Shown here: positions 34,554 to 47,070 of the stretch, one piece after another
Layout of the letters: each line of letters begins with the position of its first letter
Position numbering within the stretch: position 1 is the first letter of the stretch
DNA from: Silene noctiflora
Lineage: Eukaryota > Streptophyta > Magnoliopsida > Caryophyllales > Caryophyllaceae
Assembly: GCA_009801015.1 (NCBI GenBank)
Contig: VHZZ01000026.1
Span: forward strand, 370,374 to 434,373
Length of the DNA stretch: 64,000 nt
Reading direction: 5' to 3'
Notes under the pieces: model-generated
Seen by the model: only the letters and a program-made list of their open reading frames with translations
What the model was told of the DNA's origin: nothing
The model's database searches: none
Position numbers and translations under genes: made by a program

Positions 34554-37500
34554 TCATGTCCCTAGAGGTGTTCTGTCACCAGGACCGGCTAGCGTAATCT
34601 GGCAATTCCAAGCATGCACAATAGAGTAAAAATCATTACAAGTTGGCTCATGCCAAAAAAAAGGAAGTATTTTTCGTCATAATGAGGCTCGAAGGCCAGT
34701 GCCATTTAAACGCCGAATGGGATTCAAATCTGGGAGCGACCGCAATTCCAACCACTAGGCTCTGACCTCATTGGCAACAAAATGCGATAAATATTGAGCT
34801 CATTGTCGAATTCTAAGGTTGAAGTTTGAAGGTGAACTTACATTACAGTCGAAAGCAAATCGCCTGGCAAGTAAAATAGCAGCGTTTCTATCCCTTCCTG
34901 ATTCAAAGGCTACGATGAAGCTCAGTCCCGACTTTACTTGCCAAAATACAGCTTGAGCTGCAGCATTTCCACCACCTCTAACCCCACATAGCTAAAATTG
35001 AGAAAATAATAACACAAGTATTAGTTCCCAACATTATTCCCGAGGAAAGAGAACGGAATCTGTGCCATTGGCCACAAGGATGTGTTTCGTAAGTACTGAA
35101 GAGCAGTGTTTCTAGCAATTTATCCACATATGGATATGGTTGTATTAAAATGTCATATATAAATGGTGAAGAGCTAAAGCAAGTAATGTTCATGCATTAT
35201 AGAAACTGCAGTAATAATGGTGCTGAATACTATCAGCTAAAATGAAAACTTGGTATGTTTAAAATTTTTAGTCTCGATCCAATGCTATATTATCCATCTG
35301 TTGGCAAGATTACATGTTCACAACAAGATACTTGTATGGTCTATCACAGTATCACCATATACTACTAGATCTAGCAAACGGGTTATTCGGCAAGGTTCAT
35401 GTCGTTTCAGGTGTAATGTTATGGTCAATTCGGGGACAAGACCATTCGGGTTATTTCGATGTTTTCAAGTTCAGGACACTTCGGGTCATAATTATTAGCC
35501 TTTTTTTCTTTTCTAATGAGTCATTTTGGGCAATTCATGATTTGGTCATTGTCATGTTTCGGATAGGGTCAACTCGGATTAGGGTTGTATTTTTCGAATT
35601 TGAGTCCGGTCATTCAGGTCACCAGGCTCTTGTGCATGGATTAAGTGCAGTATATATAGCTTAAGCATCTCTGGGCTTTACACATCAGAATGCGATTGCC
35701 AACTCAAAATACGTCAACATGGTACCACTGCCACAACCAGATTTGGCTTATGGCTTATTGATTAGTGGTCTCTAGGTCATTTAGCTTTGATACTGTTATC
35801 ATTTCAAACCAGCACACCTGCATTGAGGTCGAATAATACTCCTTGGCTACAGTTGTCTTCCCTTTACAAAGCTTCATCCGCATTTTTCCCACATGGAGAA
35901 CATGGATGGATTGTGATTGTTGATCGACTCCATTTACCTGGGTGACAACTACCTGTAGAATGCAAGATGCTAGTTAACAAAACAGCAATTACAGCATCAG
36001 TCTCTTGTTCCCTGACTGTTACGTGACATTCACAATAGTCATGTCCCTGATGGGGTCCGATTTACTGCTGTATTTCTTTGCTGTTGTTTTTCACTAGTTT
36101 CATTTTGAGTTTATCTTCTTTATTTACTCTCATCTCCTCTCTGCTCTCATCTGCCACTTACTTGATACTGTTATAAGAAGCTTACATTGAATTCGGTATC
36201 ATGTCTCCGCAAAAGAGCCTCAACATAGCTTCCCAAACCTGGTGCTGTAATGATTAAAAAAAAGGTGAACTCAAATCCAGAATAGATTTATGTACTGCTA
36301 CCAATTTCATAAGGACATCAAAAACAAAACCTGGATCAATCGGACCAGTTGAGGACACTGTAACATTATGGCCGTCATGAGTGATTTCTACCTTCAGGAA
36401 TCGTCCAACATCAAAAGGTTCAGGAGCATAAGCTGGCTTAGTGGCCCCTAAAATAAGACAATATACAATCAAGTGACTACACCATACGTATTAATGCCTG
36501 GCAAACTAATCTGTTTTACATATCAATAAATAATAATACATCATGTTAATGCTCAGCAAATTTATACCAGAAATAGGTTCCCTTTTGTCGGTATCAGATG
36601 CCACTCGGTACCACTGGATCAAGCACTCAGATAGATCCACAGCTTCATCTAAACATTTTTGGACCAGCAAACATGAACCCAATAGTTCTTGGCCAATCAT
36701 TTCATATAAATGAGTGGATTCATCCTCATTTGGTTTATTCATAGCCAACTGCAAGAAGTAGAATGTTAAAATGAGACTTTGAGCCATACAGGAATAGATT
36801 CAACGGAACTGTGTTAATGACGCTACTGCGTGCTATGCACTAACTCTGCAGACTATACTAAAGCAAATGTGAAAGGAAAAATTCAGACACATACTAGTAC
36901 ACCATAGAAACCATAAGCTAAAATGTGATGCATCCAAGTGCCAACAGTGAGGGGGATAAGTTTTCAATACCTCCTTCTGTAACTGAACAGAACGCGTGGT
37001 TTTCTCGAGGAGCTGAGCCCTTAACGCTCGAAGTTCATATTCCATGTCCATAACCTGAGAGGGTGGCAGTTGAATTAAGGTGTTACACTGCTACTCCACA
37101 AAAAATCATATTCAAGGAACATCTGATCTCTTATTATTAGTGTCAATCTATGCTCTTTCGAGATATGATTCAAGAACTGTTGCATTAAGAGTTCCTGACA
37201 TTGTCAATGACAGGCTCGTTGAAAGAAATTTAAGCCCTAAAGATATTAAAAAAATTCAGAGACGAGCAAATAAAACAAGATAGAAATACCTTGCTAGGTT
37301 GATGAAGCATTTTTATGCGTCTAGCCTCTTGAACCTCCCTTATTAATTCTTCATAGTCCTGAAGAAACAGAATGAGTTTAAGGAGAAATCCTTGGTATGG
37401 AACTTATATCTAACTATCCATGTCATACAAGATTTAAACCAGTCAAAGATGAACCTGCTCTCCTGAAACTCTTGACAGCTGCTCATGTTCCTGTATGGCT

Positions 37501-39126
37501 TCTTCCACACGCTGAACTGCTGCTCTCGCATTCTCAATTTCAGCACGAGCATTAGATCTTTCTTCCTCAACGAGCCTTTTTGCTTCTTCCGATGCCTAAT
37601 TGCCCGCACAAGAAAAAGTGAATATGGGAAGGGGGTGAAATAATGCTTTTATTGTAAACCCAAACTTTCAAGTTTGGAAGAGAAATATATTCGCCTATGA
37701 CTGAGGATATGAATATAAAAAGGAACCAATTTGCCAACATGCTCTTTCATTGGCGGATGAAAAAAATAATTACAAGGTGACAGCCTTAATCATAAAAAAA
37801 AAAGGCATTACTTGCTATTGCGCAAAAAACCATCTAGTCTTTAAGAAGACGAAGTTTCCCCAAAAGTCTAAAACTAAAGGATCTAACCACAGTAAACATT
37901 TATTCTTGATCCCCAGCATACCTGCTTCAAAAAATTGGCTAGCCTTTTCACTTCTTCCTTCTCATGAAGCAACTCTCCCTCCCTTTTTGCTAACTGAACA
38001 GCTAAAGCTTCGACCTGAGTTAAGATAAATCGTTGGCTAATTATATACATGATGAAGCTATGAATGTTCATCCTGGTTTTCTAACAGACTATCGTAGCCT
38101 AGAAAAGCAAATAAAAAGAATTAAGACATGAATAAGTAAGAAAGCCCTACCATAGAAATCGCTGTTTCCACATCATCCATGTTTTTACCCGTCACACGAC
38201 CCCTCAGGGCTTCCAAAGCATCTCTAAGGTTCTTCAGAAGTACATGTTTCTCCAAAGAAGCAGCTTCCTTCAGTTTGTCCTGTATACGAAGAGCATATTT
38301 AGGTTCATGCTGCAGTTGCTTCATCACCCATGTTTTATACTTCTCTTGTTTTACTACTTCACGTAGTCGGTTTCAACTGATGGTTCATGTTAGCCGGCTA
38401 CAAATGATGTTGGGAATAAAGCTTTGTGGTCGCATTGAAATTCATTATTAGACAAACTGACAAAATTATAATTTGATCATTATCATCTCTTACTTCAATG
38501 TTGGCTTTGCACGCAGATAAAAAATATCCATAGACCTCAAATTTCAAACTTGTTAGGTCATTTATAATTGGCAACATTCATCCAAACTTCCACACCACAA
38601 TACAAATGGAGAACACTCAAAAAGGTTAATAATTTAGTCTGGTAATAATCGAACGGGCAATGAACTTAATTATAGACAATGGCAATATTTCTTGTGCGTG
38701 AAAGGAGGCACAAAGCCATACAATACAAAGAAAGGGAGATTCAAACCTACGACCTATCAAGCTGAGGTTCTGGTCTGTACTATTAGGCTAAGATATCATC
38801 TATAATTATAAACGATATGATGGCAAAGACTAGAAGAAAAGGCACACCTCTTCTGATAACTTAGCAGCGGCTGCTAGTCCTTTCTCAAATTTATGGGCAA
38901 GATCACGAACTGACAAGCGTTTCTGCTGCTCTAGCAACATTGCCGTTTCCTTGGCGACAATTTCCTTCATCGAGAAAGTCTTCATATTATCTTTCAACTC
39001 CAGCACCTGGTTGTCAGAACCTATCTTGTAATTAGGAAACCGACTTGACAGGAATGTCACGTCAGCTGAAACAGCCGGAATATTTTCCTTTTGCATTGTC
39101 GCAAAATCAAGAGTCAACCTCGTCAT
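34554..39126 (-). CDS. SCAB1: SCAB1, stomatal closure-related actin-binding protein
   Basis: Twelve coding exons: 39126-38848, 38279-38151, 38014-37922, 37595-37455, 37358-37290, 37054-36971, 36748-36568, 36447-36331, 36244-36186, 35952-35818, 34991-34842 and 34598-34554. All are GT-AG with closing phases, 1482 bp or 493 residues, about the family length. SCAB proteins bind, bundle and stabilise actin filaments in guard cells. The N-terminal actin-binding region (1-93) has AVSADVTFLSSRFPNYKIG. A coiled coil spans about 94-265 (SLEKHVLLKNLRDALEALRG; RAEIENARAAVQRVEEAIQE; VMDMEYELRALRAQLLEK). The C-terminal fused Ig-PH domain (266-493) includes YAPEPFDVGRFLKVEI, LCGVRGGGNAAAQAVFWQ and NAAILLARRFAFDCN. 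The start follows a likely leader intron (40185-39148, acceptor CTGCAG). The last intron (34841-34599) holds a tRNA-like repeat fragment; the intron 35817-34992 carries CGGGTTATTTCG-type repeats. Confidence 0.94.
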
Positions 39127-39819
39127 GATGTCCGCTCTCTCACAATTCTGCAGCACAGTTCATCAAAATGCAACAATAAGTACCGACAATATGAACTCTT
39201 CCAACAAACCAATTATTAGGATTGCACTTTGCAGGCAACACTATTCGCCCTCCATCCCATTTATATTATCTCTATTTGACCATCCCATTTGACCATAATA
39301 TTTGGAAAACAAAGGACAAAGTTCATATCATTGAGCCCAACTTCAAATGGGTATTTTCTATACTACAACTCTACAAGATCAGTGTTCACCAAACTGACGT
39401 CCTGCCCTAAAGTAAACAAACACCTAGGCACCTAGCTATCCATTACCAATTAGCCCCGCTTCTCTCACATTTACGAAGCAGAATAAATCCAATCGAACAC
39501 AATATCATGACTAAAAGCTCGCAAATTTACTAAATTTACATAACTACACAAAAACGGGATATAAATGGGTGACCATAACGCCACTCAGAAATATATAGTG
39601 CCACTCATTGTCTCATTTTAATCCTGAAGTTGGAAAAAGCGATTAATTAACAGTCTCACAAAACGAGTTGCAGAATTATTTTACCCAATAGCTTTATCAT
39701 ACCCTCGAAAATGGGGTTATAATATGAAATCAATCTAAGCAAAACAACAATTGAAAGCATACAATACAATCTCATAAAAATTTTCACATACTGCAATAAA
39801 ATGACCAAATTCAGCAACA

Positions 39820-39940
39820 TACAACAACAACAACAACAAACATTACCCTAGTGCCTCGATGGCTCCTGCAAATAGCGGGGTAAAGGAGGGTGTCGGATGT
39901 ATGCAGCCTTACCCTTGCGTAAGCAACGCAAACAGACTGT
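39820..39940 (-). mobile_element. SINE with (TTG)n 3' tail, 5'-truncated
   Basis: Minus strand. The 3' tail is read here as ACAACAACAACAACAAAC, followed by TACCCTAGTGCCTCGATGGC, then ATAGCGGGGTAAAGG and GCAGCCTTACCCTTGCG. I recognise this as the 3' part of a common plant SINE type ending in TTG repeats. It lies in the probable leader intron of SCAB1, between two diverged copies of a ~100-bp sequence (39729-39822 and 39939-40040). Confidence 0.7.
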
Positions 39941-40414
39941 TAATTTAAGCAGAATAACAATTGAAACTGTACAATACAATCCCAGAAAATTCTTCACAAA
40001 CCATGCTCAAAATTACCAAATTCAGCTAAAAACATTAGAATTAAGCAAAAAGCTCTAATCTTTAATGACTAATTAAGGAATCCAACATAAACCCTAATCC
40101 AACAACCACTTTAGCTCATAATATATTCATATATAGTAAATTATGAACAAATAAAAGATTAAAAAAGAAAGGAATTTGCACATACAGATCATGGGAAATT
40201 GGATAATACTTCAAAAATGTGGGATTTTACCACTAAAAAATCATGAAAAAATATCAAGGATTGATCTTTGGTAACCCTAAAGAGTAGAGGAGCCTAAGTT
40301 TAAAGGGTAAGAAGAAGAAATGCTGAAATGGTATGAAAGATGTCTACTTTATGAAAAGCAACAGGAAAAAGAAAGCAGCAGCACAGGTTACTCACTTCTT
40401 TGCTTGTATTCCTT

Positions 40415-40594
40415 AAATTGCTAAAAAGGGTCTCGTTTGTGACGGACACTGAAGACGAAGAGGGTCCCTCTCACAATAAAGTAAGTGGGAGGGCAAGTAG
40501 GGAGAAATTGAGCACCCTAATAGTGCCACCTGCATATTGTGAGAGGGATACTATCCGTTTTCAGCTTGTGACGGATAGTGCCCGCAACTTCTAA
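40415..40594. mobile_element. Mutator-like MITE, GTGACGG family (copy 3)
   Basis: A 180-bp element (internal GTTTGTGACGGACACTGAAGACG and TCAGCTTGTGACGGATAGTG), flanked by a perfect 10-bp duplication TGTATTCCTT at 40405-40414 and 40595-40604. It lies just upstream of the presumed SCAB1 transcript start. Confidence 0.85.
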
Positions 40595-40719
40595 TGTATT
40601 CCTTTGACTACTATTCAGCTCTAAAATACGATGGCGCCACGATCATGAGGTGGTACCGAGTTTTAGTAGTGATTTTGAGACTTGATATAATTGGTGGCAC
40701 CTTAACATTGTCCTCAATA

Positions 40720-41030
40720 GAGCTGGCCAAAAGTGCGGGTTAACTCAACCCGCACCTTCTCAATGCATTGAAAAATAACAGCTTGTTAACCCGCGTGTCT
40801 AGTCTAGCCTACACATACACCTGGGTTGAGCCTAGACTCCTCTAGCCTAGTCTAACCAGCCTATAAAAACAAAAAAAAACAAAAAAATCAATATTTATAG
40901 TTATGGGTCGGGGTTAGGGTCGGCCCGCATTTGAGTGAACCTGGCCTGGCCCATCTCGTCCCTAATGCCGATCAAGGGTTGGGGTAACTCAGCCCAACGG
41001 TTCGGTCTGATACCTCGGCTCTAGTCATCA
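40720..41030. repeat. GC-rich GGCCCG/AACCCGC repeat
   Basis: A stretch rich in CAACCCGCACC, GGTCGGCCCGC and CCTGGCCTGGCCC, similar in kind to 4393-4655. No clear ends. The bases 41031-41364 hold no recognisable feature. Confidence 0.4.
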
Positions 41031-41373
41031 CCAACCGGCGTATAAGAAGAGCACACGTTTGTATTCCAAGTTTCAGAATTACTTATGAAAGACGTTCTCG
41101 TAATAGGTTATCAAAATACTTACCATTTTTTTTCTGCTTTTACATGTTTTTCGTGAACTTTTTATTGACGTTGATTATGATATGAAGTAGTTAGCTGACT
41201 GCAATTAATCAAACATTAATTAACCTTAATTAATACACTAATTATCAGCATGTCTAGCATTAAAATGAGCATGTTCCAGCATACACCCATTACTAAATTC
41301 TGAATTAGCAGTAGTTATTATATACTCCTACGACCGTTTCATACCGTGAGACAGTCTCATTATATAAAAAATA

Positions 41374-41792
41374 CGGAAAATGCACGCGGTGCCCCCAATT
41401 TTTTTATCCGGAAAACTTTAAGAGGTAATAACTCGTGTTTACGAATTCAGAAAATGATAATTTTTTTTTTTCAAATTGATCATCTTTTCGAGAACTACGA
41501 CTTGAGAAAAAAAGCTGTTGAGTTTGGAATTCGTGACCAAGAGATATGGTCACTCAAAGTTTGTTCGGTCAAAAAAAACTTTGACATGCAATAACTCCTA
41601 GCCATGGGACCCAAATACGATAAAAAAAAAAATTCAATTTGTAGTTCTCGGAAAGATGATCGATTTTGAAAAAAAAAATTACCACATTCTGAAATCGTAA
41701 ACACGAATTATGGTCTCTAAGTTTCCCGGATCAAAAAAATTGGGTATTTCGAACAAAATGTCAAATCACAAGGGCACCGTGTGCATTTTCCG
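41374..41792. mobile_element. Mutator-like foldback MITE, CGCGGTGCC family (copy 2)
   Basis: A 419-bp element starting CGGAAAATGCACGCGGTGCC and ending GGGCACCGTGTGCATTTTCCG, with an exact 9-bp duplication TAAAAAATA at 41365-41373 and 41793-41801. Relative to copies 1 and 3, about 20 bp after the left terminus is missing. Confidence 0.88.
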
Positions 41793-42243
41793 TAAAAAAT
41801 AACTCATTTATTAGTAAATAAACATTTTTTTATAAAAATGAACCATCTCACGGTGTAAAACCGTCTTATAGTATAATTTATGCTCAATTAGATGATGTTG
41901 TTTGTTGGTTTAAGTTGTCTTCTTTCTAAATTTCTGTCAATTTCAGATTTGTTGGATGCAGTTGTTGGCTATCTAATTAGTCAATACCAAGTCCAATTTA
42001 TTTTATTCTAAAATTGTTGATTGATGGAAAATTTCAATAGCATTGCTAAATCATAAAACTATTAATTACTCATTTTTCTTTTTCATTTGATTTTGTTCTG
42101 GATTTGATGTCGATATTTTATATTTGTTTTAGTCAATTGAATAACTCGCATAAACTTCATATTATCACTCCGTATATTTATTTATTAATTAAAAAAAATG
42201 ATATACAGAGTATTTAACATCAAATACCATTCATAATCGTTAT

Positions 42244-42395
42244 TAGGGGTGGGCACAATCCGGTCCGGACCGGAAAAATGGACCGGTTCGGACCAGAATC
42301 TACCGGACCGGAACCGAAATTAAAAAATCTGGTCCGGTCTCCGGTCCACTATTTTCTTAGATTCCGGTTTCTGGTCCGGATTGTGCCCACCCCTA
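42244..42395. mobile_element. Short hAT-like MITE, TAGGGGTGGGCA ends
   Basis: A 152-bp element with ends TAGGGGTGGGCACAATCCGG and CCGGATTGTGCCCACCCCTA (perfect 20-bp inverted repeat) and CCGGTCCGGACCGG inside. The end resembles that of 5253-5728 (TAGGGGTGAGCA). The target duplication is degenerate. Confidence 0.7.
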
Positions 42396-42590
42396 ATGGT
42401 ATTGTTTTGTCTTATTCATCCTATACATATATATTTGACCGGTCTTAAATATTTATTTTTATAATGTCGAGCTAATGCGTTATTTTTACTTAAGCGTATA
42501 AATTCTCTTTAGTTTTTACATCGGTATAACTATAATACTAAATTCTCTTTTTACCTTCTTATTAATTTTTTTCAATTTAATAAAATTAAA

Positions 42591-42622
42591 CCCGTGTATT
42601 TTTTGCACGGGCATAAAACTAG
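42591..42622 (+). mobile_element. Helitron 3' terminus (plus strand)
   Basis: Stem CCCGTG...CACGGG, then seven bases, then CTAG followed by T: the Helitron 3' signature. The body would lie upstream, in the AT-rich 41.8-42.6 kb region; no 5' end was found. Confidence 0.55.
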
Positions 42623-43022
42623 TTTCTATAAATACGTTATTTATACTCACTTATTTTAAAAGTCAGACATGCCGAGATCAATAAACATGATAAAATAATT
42701 TATATTTATAGCTTGAATTTTTCAATATTTTTTTAAAAAAAAAAAAATACCCCTAGTCACAAACATTAACGTTAACCACTACTAATCCCTAACCCTAATT
42801 TCGTAATTTCACACCTAATTTCAAATTTTGAAAAAATCAATTACTTAATTGGGACCCACTAACCCAACCTTCTTAAATCTCCACCGTTTATCTCAATCAA
42901 TCAAATCATCATCCAACGGCTCACCTTTCTCCAAAATATCAAAATCAATCCCCACCGTTCATCTTACCCTCAATAATTAAATAAAAATTAAATAATTAAA
43001 CCTTTTATTTTTTTCCCTCCCT

Positions 43023-44272
43023 TATATAATAAATTCTAGGGTTCTTATTTTCCCCCAAATACTCCAATTTTTCCAATTTCTCCCCAGTTTTTGAGGTTTT
43101 GATTTAATTCGAACCTCGTTTCGTTAATTCTTATACTTTTCTCTCATCAAATCGTCATTTTTGTTGTTTAGGCTTCTAATTTCCGGCGACATTTTTAATT
43201 TCTGTAAGTAATTATTGTTTGATTTTAGTTTACGCATTTGAATTTAAATTTCGGCAGTTTTGATCATCGTACTATGATTGATGATGGTGATTAACTTGAG
43301 AATAATCGATTAATGTATGATCATTTTGTGATTTTCATATTGATCTTATGAAATGATGAATAATTGAATGAATGTGTTTGATTTTATTTTTTTTACTCTT
43401 TTTGATTATTTTTAGATAGGTTAGGGTTTGATTAGTAATAGAAATGTCGAAAATGATGTGTAAATTTGATATATGATGATGATGATGATGATGGTGATTT
43501 TGTTTTTTTAGTTTGTGGAATAGTAGATTGATTGATTGAACTAAATGCAGTTACTTTGGCGGTTCGATTTGATTGTATACGTTTTTCGAAATAGGAGAGG
43601 GTGATCTTGAGAAGCGTATAGAATCAAATGAAACCGAGGAATTATAAGATATGGTATACAGCTATAGTGTAAGCTTCGCTGTGTTGATGTAGCCTTGGAT
43701 GCATATGTTGTTGTCGTCGTTGGGCTAATGAGGTAGAGTTGTAAATGACTGGATCGTCGTAGATTTTAAGGGATAATTTGAAATGTGTAGTGATCTGTTG
43801 ATTGAGAAAAATGTAAGATGAGGGCGGGTTTATGATTCTGTGTTGTTGGATTGAATGTAGAATTTTACGAATGTTTATCTGAATAGACGTTGTTTAGGTT
43901 AGTGCAGTGTTGGAGAAGCTTGTTCTCTCTTTGTCTCCGTCATTTGTTTACCTTTCATATCTTTGTGAGGGTTTGAGGGGGTATTTTAACCAGAGGTAAA
44001 CAAATGATCGGGGCGGATAGGGTATTACATTTCTCAAACAATTGGTTGGAGAAATGTGTTGGATATCTACATTTCGAGTGTAGTATTTCACTGTCAACTG
44101 AACTGTTTTAAACCTCCGTTCTAATTTAGCAATGGCAGTTACATAATTGGAGCCAGCTTTGAAGGTGATACAAATTTTTGGGTTAGTAGAGTGTTAGTGT
44201 CGTTACTTGTGAGTCGTATCACGCATTCTTGACTTAGTTCGGTGACCATTGATTTGATTTCTTCCACTGCAG
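43023..44272 (+). promoter_or_regulatory. Beta-tubulin TATA box, leader and leader intron
   Basis: TATATAAT at about 43023 is a fitting TATA box. A leader exon ends at TTTCT/GTAAGT (43203) and the intron 43204-44272 (1069 bp, acceptor CTGCAG) ends seven bases before the start codon. Plant tubulin genes often have such leader introns that raise expression. A short Stowaway-type MITE (TTTGTCTCCGTCATTTGTTT and its inverse) sits in it at about 43923-44026. Confidence 0.7.
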
Positions 44273-44279
44273 GTTCAAG

Positions 44280-45844
44280 ATGAGAGAAATCCTTCACATT
44301 CAAGGTGGACAATGTGGTAACCAAATCGGTTCCAAGTTTTGGGAGGTCATCTGTGGTGAACACGGTATTGACCCAACTGGAAAGTACTCCGGAACCTCAG
44401 ATCTACAATTGGAGAGGGTAAATGTCTACTACAACGAGGCTTCTTGTGGGCGGTTTGTCCCTCGTGCAGTGCTCATGGATCTTGAGCCTGGTACTATGGA
44501 CAGTGTGAGGACTGGACCATACGGGCAGATTTTCCGCCCTGATAACTTTGTGTTTGGACAGTCGGGTGCTGGAAACAACTGGGCTAAGGGACATTACACT
44601 GAGGGTGCGGAACTCATCGATTCCGTACTTGATGTTGTCAGGAAAGAGGCTGAGAACTGTGATTGTCTTCAAGGTACAGCGATATAACAATGGCTAATTT
44701 TTCTTTTTTAAGAAAATAGGGTGAAAATTTAGGTTTTAAGATGTGTTTTGTTGGAATGTAGCTTATTGGTTGTGATTGTGTAGGTTTCCAAGTATGCCAC
44801 TCACTCGGAGGTGGAACCGGTTCTGGGATGGGTACTTTGCTGATTTCAAAGATTAGGGAGGAGTACCCTGATCGAATGATGCTTACCTTCTCCGTGTTCC
44901 CATCACCCAAGGTTTCCGACACAGTGGTTGAGCCTTACAATGCTACCCTCTCTGTTCATCAGCTTGTTGAGAATGCCGATGAGTGTATGGTCCTCGATAA
45001 TGAGGCTCTCTACGACATTTGCTTCAGGACTCTCAAACTAACAACTCCTAGCTGTGAGTATACTTTAAACTCGTAGCTATCTCTAAGAATTAGCTGTTTC
45101 CTTCGTTCCACTCTCTTGACACTGATTTTATTTGGCTAACACTGTTGTTTACCATCAACAGTTGGCGATCTGAACCATTTGATCTCGGCTACCATGAGTG
45201 GTGTAACCTGCTGCCTGAGATTCCCCGGTCAACTGAACTCTGACCTGCGCAAACTTGCAGTGAACCTCATCCCATTCCCTCGTCTTCACTTCTTCATGGT
45301 CGGGTTTGCCCCACTGACCTCTCGTGGGTCCCAGCACTACCGTGCCCTAACAGTCCCTGAGCTGACCCAACAAATGTGGGACGCAAAGAACATGATGTGT
45401 GCTGCTGACCCACGTCATGGCCGCTACCTCACCGCCTCAGCTATGTTCCGGGGAAAGATGAGCACTAAAGAAGTGGATGAGCAAATGATCAACGTCCAGA
45501 ACAAGAACTCGTCCTACTTTGTCGAGTGGATTCCAAACAACGTCAAATCGAGTGTGTGTGACATCCCCCCAGTCGGCCTATCAATGGCCTCCACTTTCGT
45601 CGGTAACTCGACCTCAATCCAAGAGATGTTCAGGCGTGTAAGCGAGCAGTTCACAGCTATGTTCAGAAGAAAGGCTTTCTTGCATTGGTACACCGGAGAA
45701 GGTATGGATGAGATGGAGTTCACAGAGGCTGAGAGCAACATGAACGACCTTGTATCCGAATACCAGCAATATCAGGAGGCCACTGCCGATGAAGAACTCG
45801 AGTATGACGAAGAGGAGGAAGGAATGGACGACTACCAACAATAA
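44280..45844 (+). CDS. TUBB: Beta-tubulin
   Basis: Three exons, 44280-44673, 44784-45053 and 45162-45844, give 448 residues, with the two intron positions usual for plant beta-tubulins. The protein forms microtubules with alpha-tubulin and hydrolyses GTP at the exchangeable site. It begins [17 protein letters not shown], whose MREI is the co-translational autoregulation signal of beta-tubulin mRNA, carries the tubulin signature GGGTGSGMG in exon 2, and ends in the acidic tail [18 protein letters not shown] that binds motors and MAPs. All parts are intact. Codon choice is GC-richer than in the surrounding DNA, as in highly expressed plant genes. Which isotype this is cannot be told from the window. 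Confidence 0.98.
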
Positions 45845-46878
45845 TAATATAACGGTGTGATCTGAGAATTTTTTGCAGTTTTCCAGTGTACTCCGATTTT
45901 GAGCCATTTGTTCGGTTCCAGATGTGTTACGTCATGATACACCCTAACTGACGTAATACTGGTGGTGATGTGGTATCCTCGTGTATCTAAGAATTTCTCG
46001 AATACTGTGCAGAAGCGCAAAACATTTGCCAAAATGGCAAATGCCATTTTTTTTCAATACCATTTTTTTCGGGTTGATTGATTGCACATGTCACGTGTTT
46101 GTTGGTAAAGAGTATAAGAAGCACGTGATGCTTCGGTGAAGTTGCTTGGCAACCATATGCACATCATGACTAGCTATTGTAAAACGAATCTAAGTCGGGG
46201 TGAAGACTATCTGAATCAAAAGTTTACGTTGATGGTTAATGCTCGATTATTAAGTTTTTATCTTACTAGTTGTTAGTTATTTTCACAAGACTACACGAGT
46301 ATGAATCATTTTACTACGTCGACTCTTACATAATAAGAAACTCAAAAACTCGTCATTTTATGTACATTAGTTTTAATTTGTCTTATATAAGACGGTTTTA
46401 TGTAAAGATTACGTAAAATAAATCAAAAATTACTTAAAATCATGCATATACTGTATTCAGTGGGTTTTTTTTTTTTTTTTTTGGTGTTATATAAGACACA
46501 AGGTCAGGATAATAATATAATAATATATATGTGTAGGAGAATTCGAACCTATAACTTTTTATAACGATACCTCCATTTTAATCACTAGATTAAAAGCGTC
46601 TCATTCAAGGACTTATTCGAACCATTGCTCAATAGAAAATAAGAGTTTTAATTTCGGCACATGAGTATAGATCACTCGATATAAGCGATAAAAGAAGCCA
46701 TAATTTGAACCTAAATTATGAATATCACGAATACAACTTTACCAGTTAGGCTAGATTACGTTGAGGTCGGCCAGATATTCCGTTTGATAAAGAGTATAAA
46801 AGGTAGAGGCACAGCACGTGGTTTGGGTGGGAGGGTCACGTGATAAGACAAGACCACCGACGGTTTGTATCTAATCAA
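45845..46878. other. Tubulin 3' flank, no gene
   Basis: Presumed 3' untranslated region to about 46100, then AT-rich sequence. Around 46530-46620 lies a short stretch with GAATTCGAACC that looks like an old tRNA-derived repeat. Nothing else is supported. Confidence 0.35.
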
Positions 46879-47070
46879 GGGCAATTCTCATTTGTGACGA
46901 AAGGTATCCGTCACTTTGAGAAGACGGGTACCAAATTGTGAGACAAAAGACCCATGAGAGGAGAGAGGAGAGAGGAAAGCAAGTGGAGGGGTGCCCCCAC
47001 CTTTTGCTTTATTCGTTTTGTGAGTGGCATTACCCGTCACAAATACCGACCCGTCACGAGAGACGCTTTG
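46879..47070. mobile_element. Mutator-like MITE, GTGACGG family (copy 4)
   Basis: A 192-bp element from GGGCAATTCTCATTTGTGACG to CCGTCACGAGAGACGCTTTG, with flanks TCTAATCAA and AATAATCAA (7 of 9 identical). It is closest in sequence to copy 2 (12258-12442); the two share CCCATGAGAGGAGAGAGG. Confidence 0.75.

Noticed and set aside
34317-34629. Overlapping 77-80 codon frames near the SCAB1 3' end
   Set aside because: They overlap the last SCAB1 exon and 3' flank on both strands and resemble nothing I know.
36500-39126. Kinesin or myosin gene, suggested by the coiled coil
   Set aside because: No motor domain is present. The N-terminal actin-binding block and the C-terminal Ig-PH sequence fit SCAB1.
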